Below are positions 36,001 through 47,815 of a stretch of DNA of 64,000 nt, one piece after another. Both the position numbers and the translations under genes were made by a program. The notes below the pieces were generated by a model. It worked only from the letters and a program-made list of their open reading frames with translations. It did not search any database and was not told the DNA's origin. Positions within the stretch are counted from its first letter, which is position 1. Every line of letters begins with the position of its first letter. The stretch comes from Orthonyx spaldingii (taxonomy: Eukaryota > Chordata > Aves > Passeriformes > Orthonychidae): positions 1 to 64,000 of the forward strand of contig VZTJ01003246.1 in NCBI GenBank assembly GCA_013397795.1, given 5' to 3'.

Positions 36001-38566
36001 CACCTTCCCTCCCTGCATCCTTACCTACTCGGGATCTGCACTTCCTCACTATCCCAGTTTCAGTGACCTCATACAATGGTTGCCCTCCTTCCAGCTGTGC
36101 CCTATCGCTGTGCCTGTCAGGTGGGCAAGAAATTGGAAGTAGCTGGAGCTGGCACAGTACTCTGGGTGTGCCAAGCCCACCTGCTGCCAAGTACTGCTAC
36201 TGCAAAGGCTGAGCAGAAGGATGGGCAGATGAATGTTCCTTGCCTGCCCCTCATCTCTTCTTCCCACTGGCTTCCTGAGTGGGAGCTCAGGATATCTGTG
36301 TCCTCCATCCTCTCCAAACTGGTTTAAACTCAATGAGTTCAAAGGTATCAAAGGGTCCTGGTAAACAGGCACAAATGGAAATAGATGCAATAACAGAAGT
36401 CTCATGTCTTTAGGACATCAGGCAAAAGAAAAATCCCATAGACAGGATGACAATTCTATGAGAAAAAGAGACTTTGATATTTGAGGGATGGCTACATTTC
36501 ATTATTTTGCTATGTGACATTTAGTATGAAAATTGACCACTTAGCCTCCCAGAAAACCAACCAGGTATTTTAATTTTTCTCTTTTCACTTTAAACTAAAG
36601 AAGAAAATATTTCTAATTTAGACTTGTAAATGAAAGTTAAATGCATCCATTATATTCTTAAGGACAGAAGGACTATGTCATTGGCTACAGAAAACATGGT
36701 CCACTTCGGGTGAATTATGTCCTTTGAATTCAGTGAAACAGAATTACTGTATTTTTTTTCCGTGTTTGGACAAAGCTCAGATAATCTGGAGCCCCTCAGA
36801 AACATAAGCACATGAAAATAAATCCTTAGATACCCCATAATTTTGGATAACCCACAGAGACAGGGAGACCCTGGGAGAAGGAAAGCAGGCTTTGTGGGAA
36901 CCATGGCGAAAGACTGTCAAACAGAAGGCTAGATCTTGCCTTGTATATATCTGTTTATGGACAAATTGTACAGTCAGGTAATAAATTCTATCAACTGCCA
37001 TTTGATCAACTGCAGTTCCTTGACCATTTCACCCCAATTCCGCTTATTGATTTCATGTGCACTGAACTACTTCCAACCTTGCCATTCAAACCAGGATTGC
37101 TGGGTACAGCAGCCTTACAGAACAGACAGTCACTACGTTTTGGAAGAGGACAAACCCTCTGCAGTCCCAATTTCCCTGAAAATGACCCCATATTGGCTTC
37201 TGCACATTTGAGATGAGCCTTAAGATAATGTTCATCAAATGACAGACATTGGAGGTTGTAAACACCAGTCAGACTTAATCAGACATAGCTTTAGTGGTGC
37301 TAAAAAGTGCTATGATATTTTCTGCATTTCAAGAAAGTCAAATCTCAGCAAATGAGGTCAGGCAGAACAGTCTAAGATTACCCAAAGAGATGCAGAACAT
37401 ATGTCTTGTGTCTATGCAGAACATATGTCTTGTGTGTATAGACAACATAGCATTTGGCACCATCTTTGCTAGATTTTTCTCCCTCCTAATTTCTATGTGG
37501 TTTCAGTCTGTTGTGCAGCCTGGGCATGCTGAAAGCTGCTGGAAGTGTGAAGGGGCAGTGCTGATGAAAGTGTATGGGGGCCTAGTCAAGCTCTGCCTGT
37601 TCCTTTCTCTTCCATGTCCTACTCCATTTCCATCATAGTATTTATGCTCTGAAATACTTGTAGAGATTTGTGCTCCCTTGTTAGCTCTTTCCTCATAAAG
37701 CAACTACCTGAAGGTGGGTTGATCTTTGCTGGATGTTCTCCCACTTGTCTTGCCAGCATGAAGAGCATCAGGATAGGAGGCCCTCTCTTGCTGTTTAAAC
37801 TCATTTCCATGTGAGAGTCCTTCCCTTCATTTTCTCTTATGCCAGTCCCATGAAAATCATGTGTGATACTCTCTGTGCTACAGGGGGAAGTAGTATTTTC
37901 ACTAACTGTGTTCTGTGTTTAATGATGTAACATTATGTTCAAACATTTTATATTTATAAAATAAATTTCTATTTTACTGCAACATGCACCCTAATCTAGT
38001 GCACTGAAAAGCCTATCCCAATGTACCAGAGCAAAGAATGCAGGTTTAAAACCACAGGTATTAAGCAGATGAAAATCATGATATGGAGATCTTTAACTTA
38101 CACTAATCATAACATCATTGCCCACCCTGGCAAACTACGTCACTGACTACAGTTTATTTTCAGCAAAAATTGCCAAGTGCATCCATATTACATTTTTCAA
38201 TCAGTTCAACAAGACTCATTTAAATTGCTTTGAGACACTACAAACACTCCTATATAACAAGATCTGGCATATTCATGTGTGTATTTTAACAATTGAAGAA
38301 GTGGCACACGCATGGGAAGTGCTGAGGATCTCAGCGCTTACACTGCCATTCCCCTCTCAAGGCAACACAAAGTCCTCACTCAAGCTTTGAGTAAGATAAA
38401 GATAAAACTGACTTGGATGATGACTTCAGGTGTGCAATTCTGAGTGCCCTTTTCCACCCCTCCTCTGCCCATGGCTAATTACCCAACTTGGGGAAAGCTT
38501 CCTGATGTTTTCCAAAGTCTTGTGAAAACAGTTCATGTTTTTCACCCAAAATGTTCCTGACAAAAT
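33051..38566. other. Intergenic region, mostly unique
   Basis: No gene or repeat family recognised across about 5.5 kb, except a 24-bp tandem duplication at 37390-37437. Open frames around 36049-36405 overlap on both strands and carry no domain. Confidence 0.6.
37390..37437. repeat. Near-perfect 24-bp tandem duplication
   Basis: Two adjacent 24-bp units beginning ATGCAGAACATATGTCTTG, differing only at the penultimate base (CT versus GT end). Confidence 0.93.
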
Positions 38567-38654
38567 TTGAATCTTTCCTCTTGGTTCTGCTAGGAGGCCC
38601 CTTCCCAGCAGAGTGAACCTGTCGTCTTGGTTCACCTCACTTCCAAAAGGCATC
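38567..38654. repeat. ~87-bp dispersed repeat, copy 1 (flanks CR1)
   Basis: Shares about 87 bases (TTGAATCTTTCCTCTTGGTT through AAAAGGCATC-type end) with 39416-39504 in the same orientation, with a handful of substitutions and one 1-base indel. It contains the inverted repeat GTGAACC / GGTTCAC around a 9-base spacer. No repeat family recognised. Confidence 0.9.
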
Positions 38655-38655
38655 C

Positions 38656-40200
38656 GGAGTGCAGAGGGTGGGAGGAGGAGGAGACCAGCAGAGGATGTGG
38701 ATTGAGTCAGAAATCTCAAGAGAACTTGGCCCATAGGTGTCCATGGGACCTGATGGGCTGCATCCAAGGTTGCTAACTCTGTTGGCTGCTGCCCTTGTAA
38801 GGTCACTCTCTGTCACCTTTGAGAGGTCTCAGGGAGAAGGAGAGGTCCCTAAGATCTGGAAAAGGGCAAATTTTACCTTGACAAAATTTTGCTCTTGAGA
38901 AAAGACCGAAAGCATAACCTGGGGAACACAAGCCAGTTAGCCTAATTTTGGTCACTGGTAAAATAATGGAGTTCTCCAGGAACACTTTTCTTCAATGGAT
39001 GGTATTTACCTGAAGATTAGCAAGACTTTTGACACTGCCTCCTAGGATGTTCTTACATCCAAGTGAGTCTGGATGGGTAGGCAACTGGTGTCTAAAAGCT
39101 GCTTGGATGGTTGGGCTGAAAGGGTAGAGTGAATGAACCATCCCATACCTGGAGGCCGGTAACAAAGGGAGGGCAGCAGACATGTCCTGGGACCTATCCA
39201 GTTTCACAGCCTCATCAATGACACCATGAGTGAACTCCCATCAGGTTTACACGAAAAGGGTGCACCATTCAGTAAATGGGAGGGCAGGTCTGCCATCCAG
39301 AGGGACCTGGACACACTGAAGGAATGGGCCAGCAGGAATCTCCTAAAACTCAACACAGATGGATGCCACATCCTGCACTTGGGAAGGAGAAATCCCTTGT
39401 AGGGACACAACTGGGTTGAATCTTTCCTCTTGGTTCTAATAGAAGGTCCTCTTCCCAGCAAAGTGAACCTGTCATCTTGGTTCACCTCACTGCCAAAATG
39501 CATCAGAGCTTGTTGGGAAATAGCTCTGCCAAGATGGACCTGGGGATGTCAGTAGGTACGAGCTGGGCATGATCTGGCAGTGTGCCCTGGCAGCAAATGT
39601 GGCCAGGGATTACCATGGCTGTATTAATCAGGGTGTGGCCAGGAGGTCAAGGCAGTAGCCCCTTTATTCATCAGTAGTGAGAATATGTGTGCAGTCCTGT
39701 GCCCAGTCTTGATCCTTTGAAATAAAAGGAAGAGGATGATGAGCTGAGGTGAGTTCAGCAAGAGCCTACAGCTGGTTGGAGCCTGGAGCACTTCCCTCTA
39801 AGGACAGGCTGAGGAAACTGGGCTTGTCCAGTTTGGAGAAAAGATGGCTTTGGAGGCACCTAACAGCAGCCACGCAGCACCCATGGAGAGACCATCAAGG
39901 AGGCAGAGCCAGGGTTTAACCCACAGGGACACATGGTAGGATAATGAGAGGCAGCAGATGATGAAACAAGAGATTCAGATTGGATATGTGGAGAAAGATT
40001 TTCCCCACGAGGAAAATCAGACCGTGAGATAGCTGCTCTGAGAGGCTGTGCAGTCTCCATCCTTGGGGGTTTCAGGAAACAACTGTATCAAGCCTTGAGA
40101 AACCTGGTTTGACCTCAGAGCTGGCCCTGCTCTGAGCCAAGGCTGGACTAGTGATCTGCTGAAGTTCCTTTCAACATGAATCATCCTGTGATCACTTGAG
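38656..40200 (+). mobile_element. CR1 LINE fragment interrupted by the ~87-bp repeat
   Basis: Plus-strand CR1 sequence: AGAACTTGGCCCATAGGTGT and ATGGGACCTGATGGGCTGCA early, the CR1 RT mid-region, GCCATCCAGAGGGACCTGGA near 39293, then 3' sequence (GGACAGGCTGAGGAAACTGG) and a worn 3' end near 40190. It is divergent, with many frameshifts. The 39416-39504 segment is foreign to CR1 and splits it. Confidence 0.88.
39416..39504. repeat. ~87-bp dispersed repeat, copy 2 (inside CR1)
   Basis: Second copy of the 38567-38654 sequence, lying between CR1 blocks ending GGGACACAACTGGG and resuming AAATAGCTCTGCCAAGATGG. It keeps the same GTGAACC / GGTTCAC inverted repeat. Confidence 0.9.
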
Positions 40201-43200
40201 TCTGTGGTAATGGAGCCTTGTTTATAGACCCCATGAACAAGGAGCCTGGTTGTAGGTGGTATCACCAAGAATAAGAAATGCAATTTTGAAGTTTTTTGCT
40301 TCCCCTATATTTAAATTGTCATTAAAAATGCTGGATTATTTCAGGGTTGGTTTTTTTTTTGCATCACCCAGATATATTCATGCATACGCACGTCCATATA
40401 TATAGAAACAGAGATCGTCTGTGCATTTTCCTCTGTGTATTTATCCAATAAATGCATGTTTTATAATCCTCAGTGTTTTGCAAGGCTACAGGGTAATCTG
40501 CTTCATTCAGTAGTTACTCTTGCTCAGGAAATGCACAACAGCCACAAATGCTCCACAGCTTGGTTGCTGGGTAAACTGTAGCTCATTTGTATTCAGCACG
40601 CTGTGTAAAAGTGATAAGAAGCCAAATACTCCTAGGAAACAGCACAAATGAAATACAGCACGCAGGAGGCAAAGTATTTATAGAAACAAAATATCAGCAT
40701 TTTCCACACATTTACACAAAGCAATTTCAGTCTTTTCATAGGAAAAAAAGAACATCTCTGGCACTCATTTACTCATTTCCCTGCAGTCATATATTTTGGC
40801 CAAAAAGCACTGACTACACGGAAAACCTTCAGGTCATAGCAAATTAAAGATCAATGACAACCTAAAATAGATGCTGTCATATTTTCACTCCTAACATATC
40901 TTTGCAATAAGAGCATTGTTTTAGCAAGTAAATAACATGACGTTTCTGCTTGAATAGGATTTTAGCATTGTGGCTGAACCCTGTCCACAGATCCCCAGCC
41001 TGCTATGAGAGAAGGAATTGTATCTATGTTTAACTCCTTGGGACCTCTGAATTGATTCACTGAAGCCCATTAAGTGCAAGACAGAGGCTGCCCATTGGAA
41101 AAGCAGCTGACCACATCTCGCTTTGTGTGCACCTCTCAGCCACAGGTTCTGTTTGAGGTGGTGAATCCTTGCCGTGTCCAGCTGTGATGCCCACTGCAGC
41201 CCTTGGGACAAGCCCCCTGTCCCAGCAGGGCTGAAATGCTTCAGCTGCGCTCAGGGGGAGCGAGGGAAGGACTCATCCCACTCATGTCAAACTGGCTACG
41301 CCGGCAGAAGGAGAAGCAGGTCAGGGCAGGCTCCCATTGCTCCTCAGTGCCCGGTGCTGCTGCACAACTCCCTCGAGCCACTGAGCACAGCACCCGTGCC
41401 TCTGCCTCTGTCACCCAGCTGACACAGCAACTTGTCCTCCGTCTTTGAGTGAATAGGTAGGAATAGAGAATTCTTTTTAAAGCATAGGTAATTGGTTCTT
41501 GAGTCTATCAGTGATGTTTTGAGACTCTGATTGTTATGTATCATCAGACTTCCTGTCTCTCATACAGCCTTATGAGTACCATTAAGCCTATGAAACAGCT
41601 CGTATGGACTGGAGCAAAAATACAGTTGCTAGTCATTCCACAGTAAAGTAATAGAATAGGTAACAATTTTTGCATTGAGCTTAGAGAACAAGCACCTACT
41701 CAACTAATTCCAAGTATTATTTACATTGAGCTAAGATGTGAGTGAAGGTTGGGAGACACCATCTCACAGAGGGAGCTGTTCCTTCTGCTAAGATCCCTTA
41801 ACTTTAATGATTTCCTGTTTGTGGATTTTGGGGATAGGGATTTGTAAATGCATGGAAAATATATTATAAAATCCCATCTTACATGTGAAGTTACCTTTTA
41901 TTGATCTTTTATTGTTGCAGTTTTCACTAGGAACATTGAGAAACAGGAAAAAACAAGAGAAAATGCTGGGCCTGTCCAGTATGAAGCAAAGGAATAAAAC
42001 AGTGGAAAAAAGCGTCTGAACTTGGAAACAGCAGAAAGACCTAAAAATGTCTTTTTGTTGCCACAGTGTAAAACTGAGTCAAAAATACTTCAGACAGAAA
42101 TTGTCTTATCTATTAGCAGAAAAGACACTAAATTTAATGGTACTAAGTAATCATTTACACATCTTTATTTTAGCCTTTGTTCTCTTTCATCTTTACCAAC
42201 ATTAAATAAGCAACTAAACACATAGTGGTCAGTACAGGCCAGTGATTTATAAACAGACAAACAAGGCTTAGACAGCACTGGAGGCTGTTCAGCAGAAGCC
42301 TCAAGGTGCTGTTGGGGGCTCATAGTTCAAGAAAGTATTTTCTTGAATCTATTTTTGTCTATACCTACACACACAATGTCTGCAGCTAAAACAAAGACAT
42401 TTACAAAATGTATTCCTGCAGAACAGGTTTCTTGCTCTACACCAGCCTGCAAAGCTTCAAATCTCTTCCTGCCTGGCAGAGGAATAACACTATGTACCAA
42501 TTCTAGACATGCTGGAAAAAATGGAATAAACTGGGGGGGGAAAAGGATGCAGTTACAAAATGTTTAAAAAGCTGATCCTGAAGCAGCTGCAAAGCAGCAA
42601 ATCTAAAACTCTTCCTGGCCAAAAGTTATTCTGTTTAGGAGAAATTGATGCTATGCTGTTTCTAACAAAATTTCTAAGCCCTGTTCCTTTGGGCATTGGA
42701 GGGATTAAGAAAACAAAGATAGTTTCTGTGCTTCTAGCAAGCCTCTGCCAGGCAGCCTATTTCCAAAACTGCCTTTCTGGTGTTTTTCTTGGGATCACAC
42801 TTATTTAGGGTAGGTCTGGCTTTCTGTTCAGTTCTATGTTTCACTCTTCCCTTACAACTATAGCCAAAGACCAGAAAAGTTTCTCTTCGCAGATGCTTCG
42901 TCTTCTTCACTGAATTTATGTATGTCATACATTGTATCTGGTGCTGATACTAAGTGAAAGATGTTTGCTTCACCAATTTCTGTAACACAGCTAGGTTAGT
43001 ATGAAACCTATCAGAGACATAGATGAATATTCATACTCAGGACATTTGTTTCACCTTTCAAGATGTTTACTGATTTACTGACATCTTTAAAATTAATGTG
43101 TACTCTCCATTATGTTTTGGATCATGTGTCTAAATTGATCTGGTTTCTCCAGAACTGTAACAAGGATGTCAATATTTCCCAGTGTGCACCCAAACAATAT

Positions 43201-44449
43201 CTCTTTTCCTCATATCAGATTTCTATTTCCCATGCTAGGATCCTTTTTTATTTTTCAATACTCATAAATCATATTCATGCAACAAAACAATTCCTTTTAT
43301 TGTGCAGTCTCCTACAGGATCATCAAGATCTTATCTAGAGCAGTTGGAAGCCGCAGTTTAGGAATTGTACTTTTTAGTTAAACTAAAAAAGACAGGCTGG
43401 GAAAGTAAGGTAATACCTCTCTGTACAAGGTGTAAGTGCAGAGCACTGAAACATCAGTAACATAAGATGGACCTTGGAGGGCACAAGACACTTCCATCTC
43501 ACAGGCAGGGGGATGGATCAGTAACAACTAACTCAGGGTAGGCTGGAGGGAAAAAAAAGAAAACTCAACCTAGAGATGCAAGATTGATGATAGAGGCATC
43601 CCCTCTTGTGCCTTGTCTGAAGTTAAACAGGCTGGATAGCTTGGGAATTTGGGCATAATCTACAGAACATGGTTTTCAATAGTGAGGTGGTTGCCTGTCA
43701 AACAGCTTGGTTGTTGCCTGCCTCTGGTGGGTCCTAAGGTCAAAAGGTGCCTGTGTTCAAAACTGGCCAGAACTTAGAGCTCCAGATCAGGCTTAAATTC
43801 AAAGGTGATGCAAAAATGGGACATTTATTTGCCTCTGCCCCCATGAAAGCCTTGATCCACTATATTTTCTTAAAGCACCTGAACATAACAAGGGATCAAG
43901 ACCTTCACAAAATGCAGTTCCAGATACTATTTTAAAAATATCTTGATAAACATCATGTTCCACTCTCACACAATGCTTTTCTGATCATTGTTCAATGAGG
44001 AAATGACAAATCTGTTCTCAGTACTGCCCCAGAGGATTCTCTAAGCCTTGAGGGAAGAGTCTTACCCTGAGGCTTAGAGTCTTCTCCTCCCTGGAGGAGG
44101 AGAGATGTACTTCATCCTTCCAGGTGTGACAAACAGAAAAAAGAAATTCCCTCAACATTCATTAAGTTGAGTAGAAGGAAAAAAATAGCTTGACAACCTT
44201 TGGCCTCATAACTCAGGAAGTAAAGAGCAGTGTTCCAAGGATGCTGCTGCTTTCCAAGTGTATGGTGTAGGTGCCCCAGCTGAGGTCCAGTCGGGGAACT
44301 TTCATGGTTGTCTGCACTTCCAAGTGAAGCGTTCCAGCCCTTTGGACATGTTAGAATGCTCACAGTATCTATACCTTTAAGGTCAGAAGGACTTTTGGGA
44401 GCTTCCTTGTATATAGTCTAGGGGCTACAGATAACATTCAAAGGGGTCA
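40201..44449. other. Intergenic region between CR1 copies
   Basis: No gene recognised; AT-rich unique sequence. A weak 5S-rRNA-like stretch at about 43608-43645 was considered and not accepted. Confidence 0.6.
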
Positions 44450-45155
44450 GAGAGCACAGCATTGCATGAAAGATTTGGGGATAATGGTTGATGAAAATCT
44501 TAACATGAGCCAGCAATGTACATTGCAGGCCAGAAATTCAAGAGAATCCTGGGCTGTATCAAAAGGAGGGTGGCAGCAGGTCAATGGAGGTGATTCTTCC
44601 CCTTCACTCTGCCCTTGTGAGACCCCATGTGACGTACTGTGTACAGTTCTGGTGTTGCCAACATAAGGAGGACATGGAACTGCTGGAGCAAGTCCAGCAT
44701 GGAGTTGGTAAGGGGACTGGAGCACCTCCTCTATGAAGACAGACTGTGAAAGTTTGGGCTGTTCAGCTTAGAGAAGAGAAGGCTGTGTGCAGACCTCATA
44801 GCAACCTTACAGTATCTGAATGGGCCTGCAGGGAAGCCACAGAGGGACTTTTCATCAGGAACTGTAGTGATAGGACAAGGAGTAATGGGCACAAATTGAA
44901 AGAGGGGAAATTTTGGTTAGATATTAGAAAGAAATTCTTACTGTGAGGGTGGTGAGACACTGTAACAGGGTGACCAGGAAGGTTGTGGATGTCCCAACCC
45001 TGTCAGTGTGCAAGACCAGGTTGGATAAGACCTTGAGCAACTTGGTCTAGTGGGAGATATCCCTGCCCCCTGCAGGGGGGCCTTGGGACTAGAATATCTT
45101 TAAGGCCCATTCTAACCACTTAACATTCTATGATTCTAAAATTCCATGATCTGAG
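44450..45155 (+). mobile_element. CR1 LINE 3' fragment
   Basis: Plus-strand CR1: AACATGAGCCAGCAATGTAC, GAATCCTGGGCTGTATCAAA, GAGACCCCATGTGACGTACT, AGGACATGGAACTGCTGGAG, then CTGCCCCCTGCAGGGGGG and a 3' tail with ATTCTATGATTCTAAAATTC. The intact-looking tail makes it one of the better preserved copies here, but it has no complete frame. Confidence 0.93.
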
Positions 45156-47529
45156 GTACTCATGTCTTCTTTTTATTTCTTCCGGCAATTAGGAATCAAG
45201 CTGCTGGGGAAGCAGTCTCTTAGCAAAAGTGTTCTGGCCTAGACATACCCTCTAAGAGGAATCAAGAGGGAGCTGAGGGACATGGACAGACCAAACTGTA
45301 CTGCAGGGGTGCTGGAATTGGCAGCTTTCCTCCTCTTACAGGGTATGCCCTGTTCCAGACCCAGGCTGTCAAAAGTACCTTAGTCAGCATTTGCTTAGAG
45401 GTAAGTCTGTTGCTTTTTATAGGCAGCACTGGAAAAAAAGTCATACCAAAGCTGTTACGAGTGCAAACACGCACCCTGAGTATCACAGCTATGAGAGGAG
45501 GTGTGTTGGTCTCTGATGGGGAGCCTTGGCTCATGGGATCCCACTGGTCCAGCTGTCACTGGCACTTGCTGGCTTCTGCACAGGGCTCAGGACAACATAA
45601 AGGGCAACGCTGACAGCTGGACAGTGACAAGCCTGGCTCTCCCCATCAGTGCAAATCTAACATCATGACTTCCATCGGGAGAATCACCACTATGATAAGT
45701 GCAAGCTGGAGTTACAGGATATTGCCCTGAACCAGTCACTGAAAGCAGAATACACCTATCAGTTTGAATTCTGAATCAACAAGCAAAAAGAATATCCTTG
45801 CTTAAGATAAAAGACTGAGCTATTCTACAGCACATCACAGATTTTGCTTTATATTTACATGACCTTTTTTCCTTTCTTTAAATTTTTGCTTCTGCATTCA
45901 AAAGCAGAATTTTATAAAAGTTCTATTAAAGATGACTTCGAGTGAAAATGATTCATTTGTTTTGGAGCACTGTTAAGACCCATTTTCAGAAAGAATAGAA
46001 AAATACAGTCATGATAAAAGAACTTTGAATGAAGACAATGGTAAGCTCTTTGGGAGTGCAGCCAAAGCTCTCGGTGTGGGAATCACGTTCCCAGAAGTTC
46101 CTGCTTGACAGCTGGCTGCAAAAGACCAGAGCATGGGGAAAAACCAAAGACTAGTGTGCAAGAGCAACTAAAGGTCATAGCAGCAAAGGAGGAATATGCA
46201 AATATGAGATCAATCTGTTGGGAATTGTGTGTTTATCAACAAAAGGCTTTGAGAAAGATTTGTCAGGAAGATGAGGCATGCAGGAGAATTTGCTTGAGAG
46301 ACAAACAGGAAGAATCTTGCATTGAATTTGGAAATTGTAGCACCACCTATTGGGGACCATTTTGGGTGGCAAAGTGCTGGCATACTCCCAGCTACACTTA
46401 TGCAGACAAAGGAGAAAACCTGCTGCTACTATGATGTTTGTTTTTATAATAGACACTTGAAATATTTATAAAGATAGGAATCTTAGTTGCACTTCTTGTG
46501 GCATAGTTTATGTCAATTCTCAATAATGCCCTAAGTACTTGAAAAATACATAGGTTTGAGCTTAACAAGACATGATTAGGCCAGCATTACATCTGACCTC
46601 ATTTCAATTAAAATAAGAGAAAATCCACCGAAAAACCTTCCCCACGTGTCTCACACTTACCAGTATTTAAAAATACAAGCAAAACTCTCCATATGCACTA
46701 ACAAGCAGCAGAGTGGAAAAGACTACAAGATAAATATCTGTAATAAAGAACCTGGTGCCTTCTCTCCAAAGTGTCTAATCAATCAAAATGTATTTTGCTC
46801 TGCATATTTGCCTATTATATTTGCTGACCTGTGTGAGTAATGCTTACAAATATTGACAGTCTTGTGCTTTTTGGGAAAGAAGGTTTCAAGTCAGGAGCCA
46901 TCCATCATAGAATCAGCAGTCTTAGGAGCTGTTTAGAAACAAGCTAGGACTTCTTGGGTTGTTCTGAGGGCCTTGAGTTATCCCTTATCATTGCTATAGA
47001 AGTGGTTACTGGATGGTTACCCCCAGTAAAGGGGTTTCTATCCCAGCACATGTGGCTTGGACGTAGTGCAATTCATTTGTCTATTCCCTGTGCCCGTCTT
47101 CTTTTATTTGCCTTTTTTTTTTTTTTGGTGTTTATTTCGGTTTGTTGTTTGGGTGTTTTTTCTCTTTTCTTGCTAGCCTGTTAGCTAGAAACTTCCACTC
47201 CCAGGAACCAGACTTGTGCGCAGTTCAGACAGGTTAAACACCACTGGGAAAAGCTTATGTGGGGAGAGAGACTTGATTAAGGTCCGTCAGGAGCTGCAGT
47301 TGATTCCCAGGCTGATGCCAAGTACCAGCAAGAGCCTCAGCTTTCCCCAAAGTTCATTTGCTGTTTGTCAGCAGCTGGTAGGAGCAGTCCGCGCTCCTGC
47401 AAGCTCTATTAACACATAATTGGATGTGTTCAGTGGTGTTCCCAAGGAGCATTGCTTTGTCTCTTGCCTTAGTTATCTTTCACTCATTTAACAGCTGCTT
47501 AAACGACAGATAGAGGCAAGAGGGAGCAA

Positions 47530-47615
47530 TTCTGCCGGGACCTGCCTGTGCCGGCCCAGCTGCGGCAGCCATCGGTGACCCGCCCGTGCTGCCGCCCCCG
47601 CACCGACACAAACTG
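47530..47615. promoter_or_regulatory. Isolated GC/CpG-rich patch in intergenic DNA
   Basis: About 85 bases with high G+C and roughly ten CG dinucleotides (GCCGGGACC, GTGCCGGCCC, GCTGCGGCAG, GACCCGCCCGTGCTGCCGCC), in otherwise AT-rich sequence. It resembles a small CpG island, possibly an enhancer or non-coding RNA promoter. The role is inferred from composition only. Confidence 0.3.
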
Positions 47616-47739
47616 CCCTGAGACACAGAGCCACAGCTCATGTCTCTCTCCACTGCACCTGCACATCACTAAGAAGGAAAAGCAGCTTGATTTTTTTCCG
47701 TTTGACGTTTCTGAATGCAGTTGTTAATTCTGTCAACTA

Positions 47740-47815
47740 TTATATAACTACCATATGATTATATATAAAGCTATAATATAATATAAACTAATATAACTGA
47801 ATTATTATCTGGATT
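47740..47815. repeat. AT-rich low-complexity stretch
   Basis: Dominated by TATAAT/ATATA motifs (TATATAAAG, TAATATAATATAAAC). Low complexity, with no other feature. Confidence 0.75.

Noticed and set aside
43608..43645. Faint resemblance to the internal part of 5S rRNA (possible old 5S-derived SINE)
   Set aside because: Only a short gapped match (GTCTGA, then AAGTTAAACAGG-like); too weak to separate from chance without a profile search.
45667..45773. Short plus-strand frame with a plausible protein-like composition (HHYDKCKLELQDIA), possible pseudogene relic
   Set aside because: About 33 codons between stops, no family recognised, and no flanking similarity.
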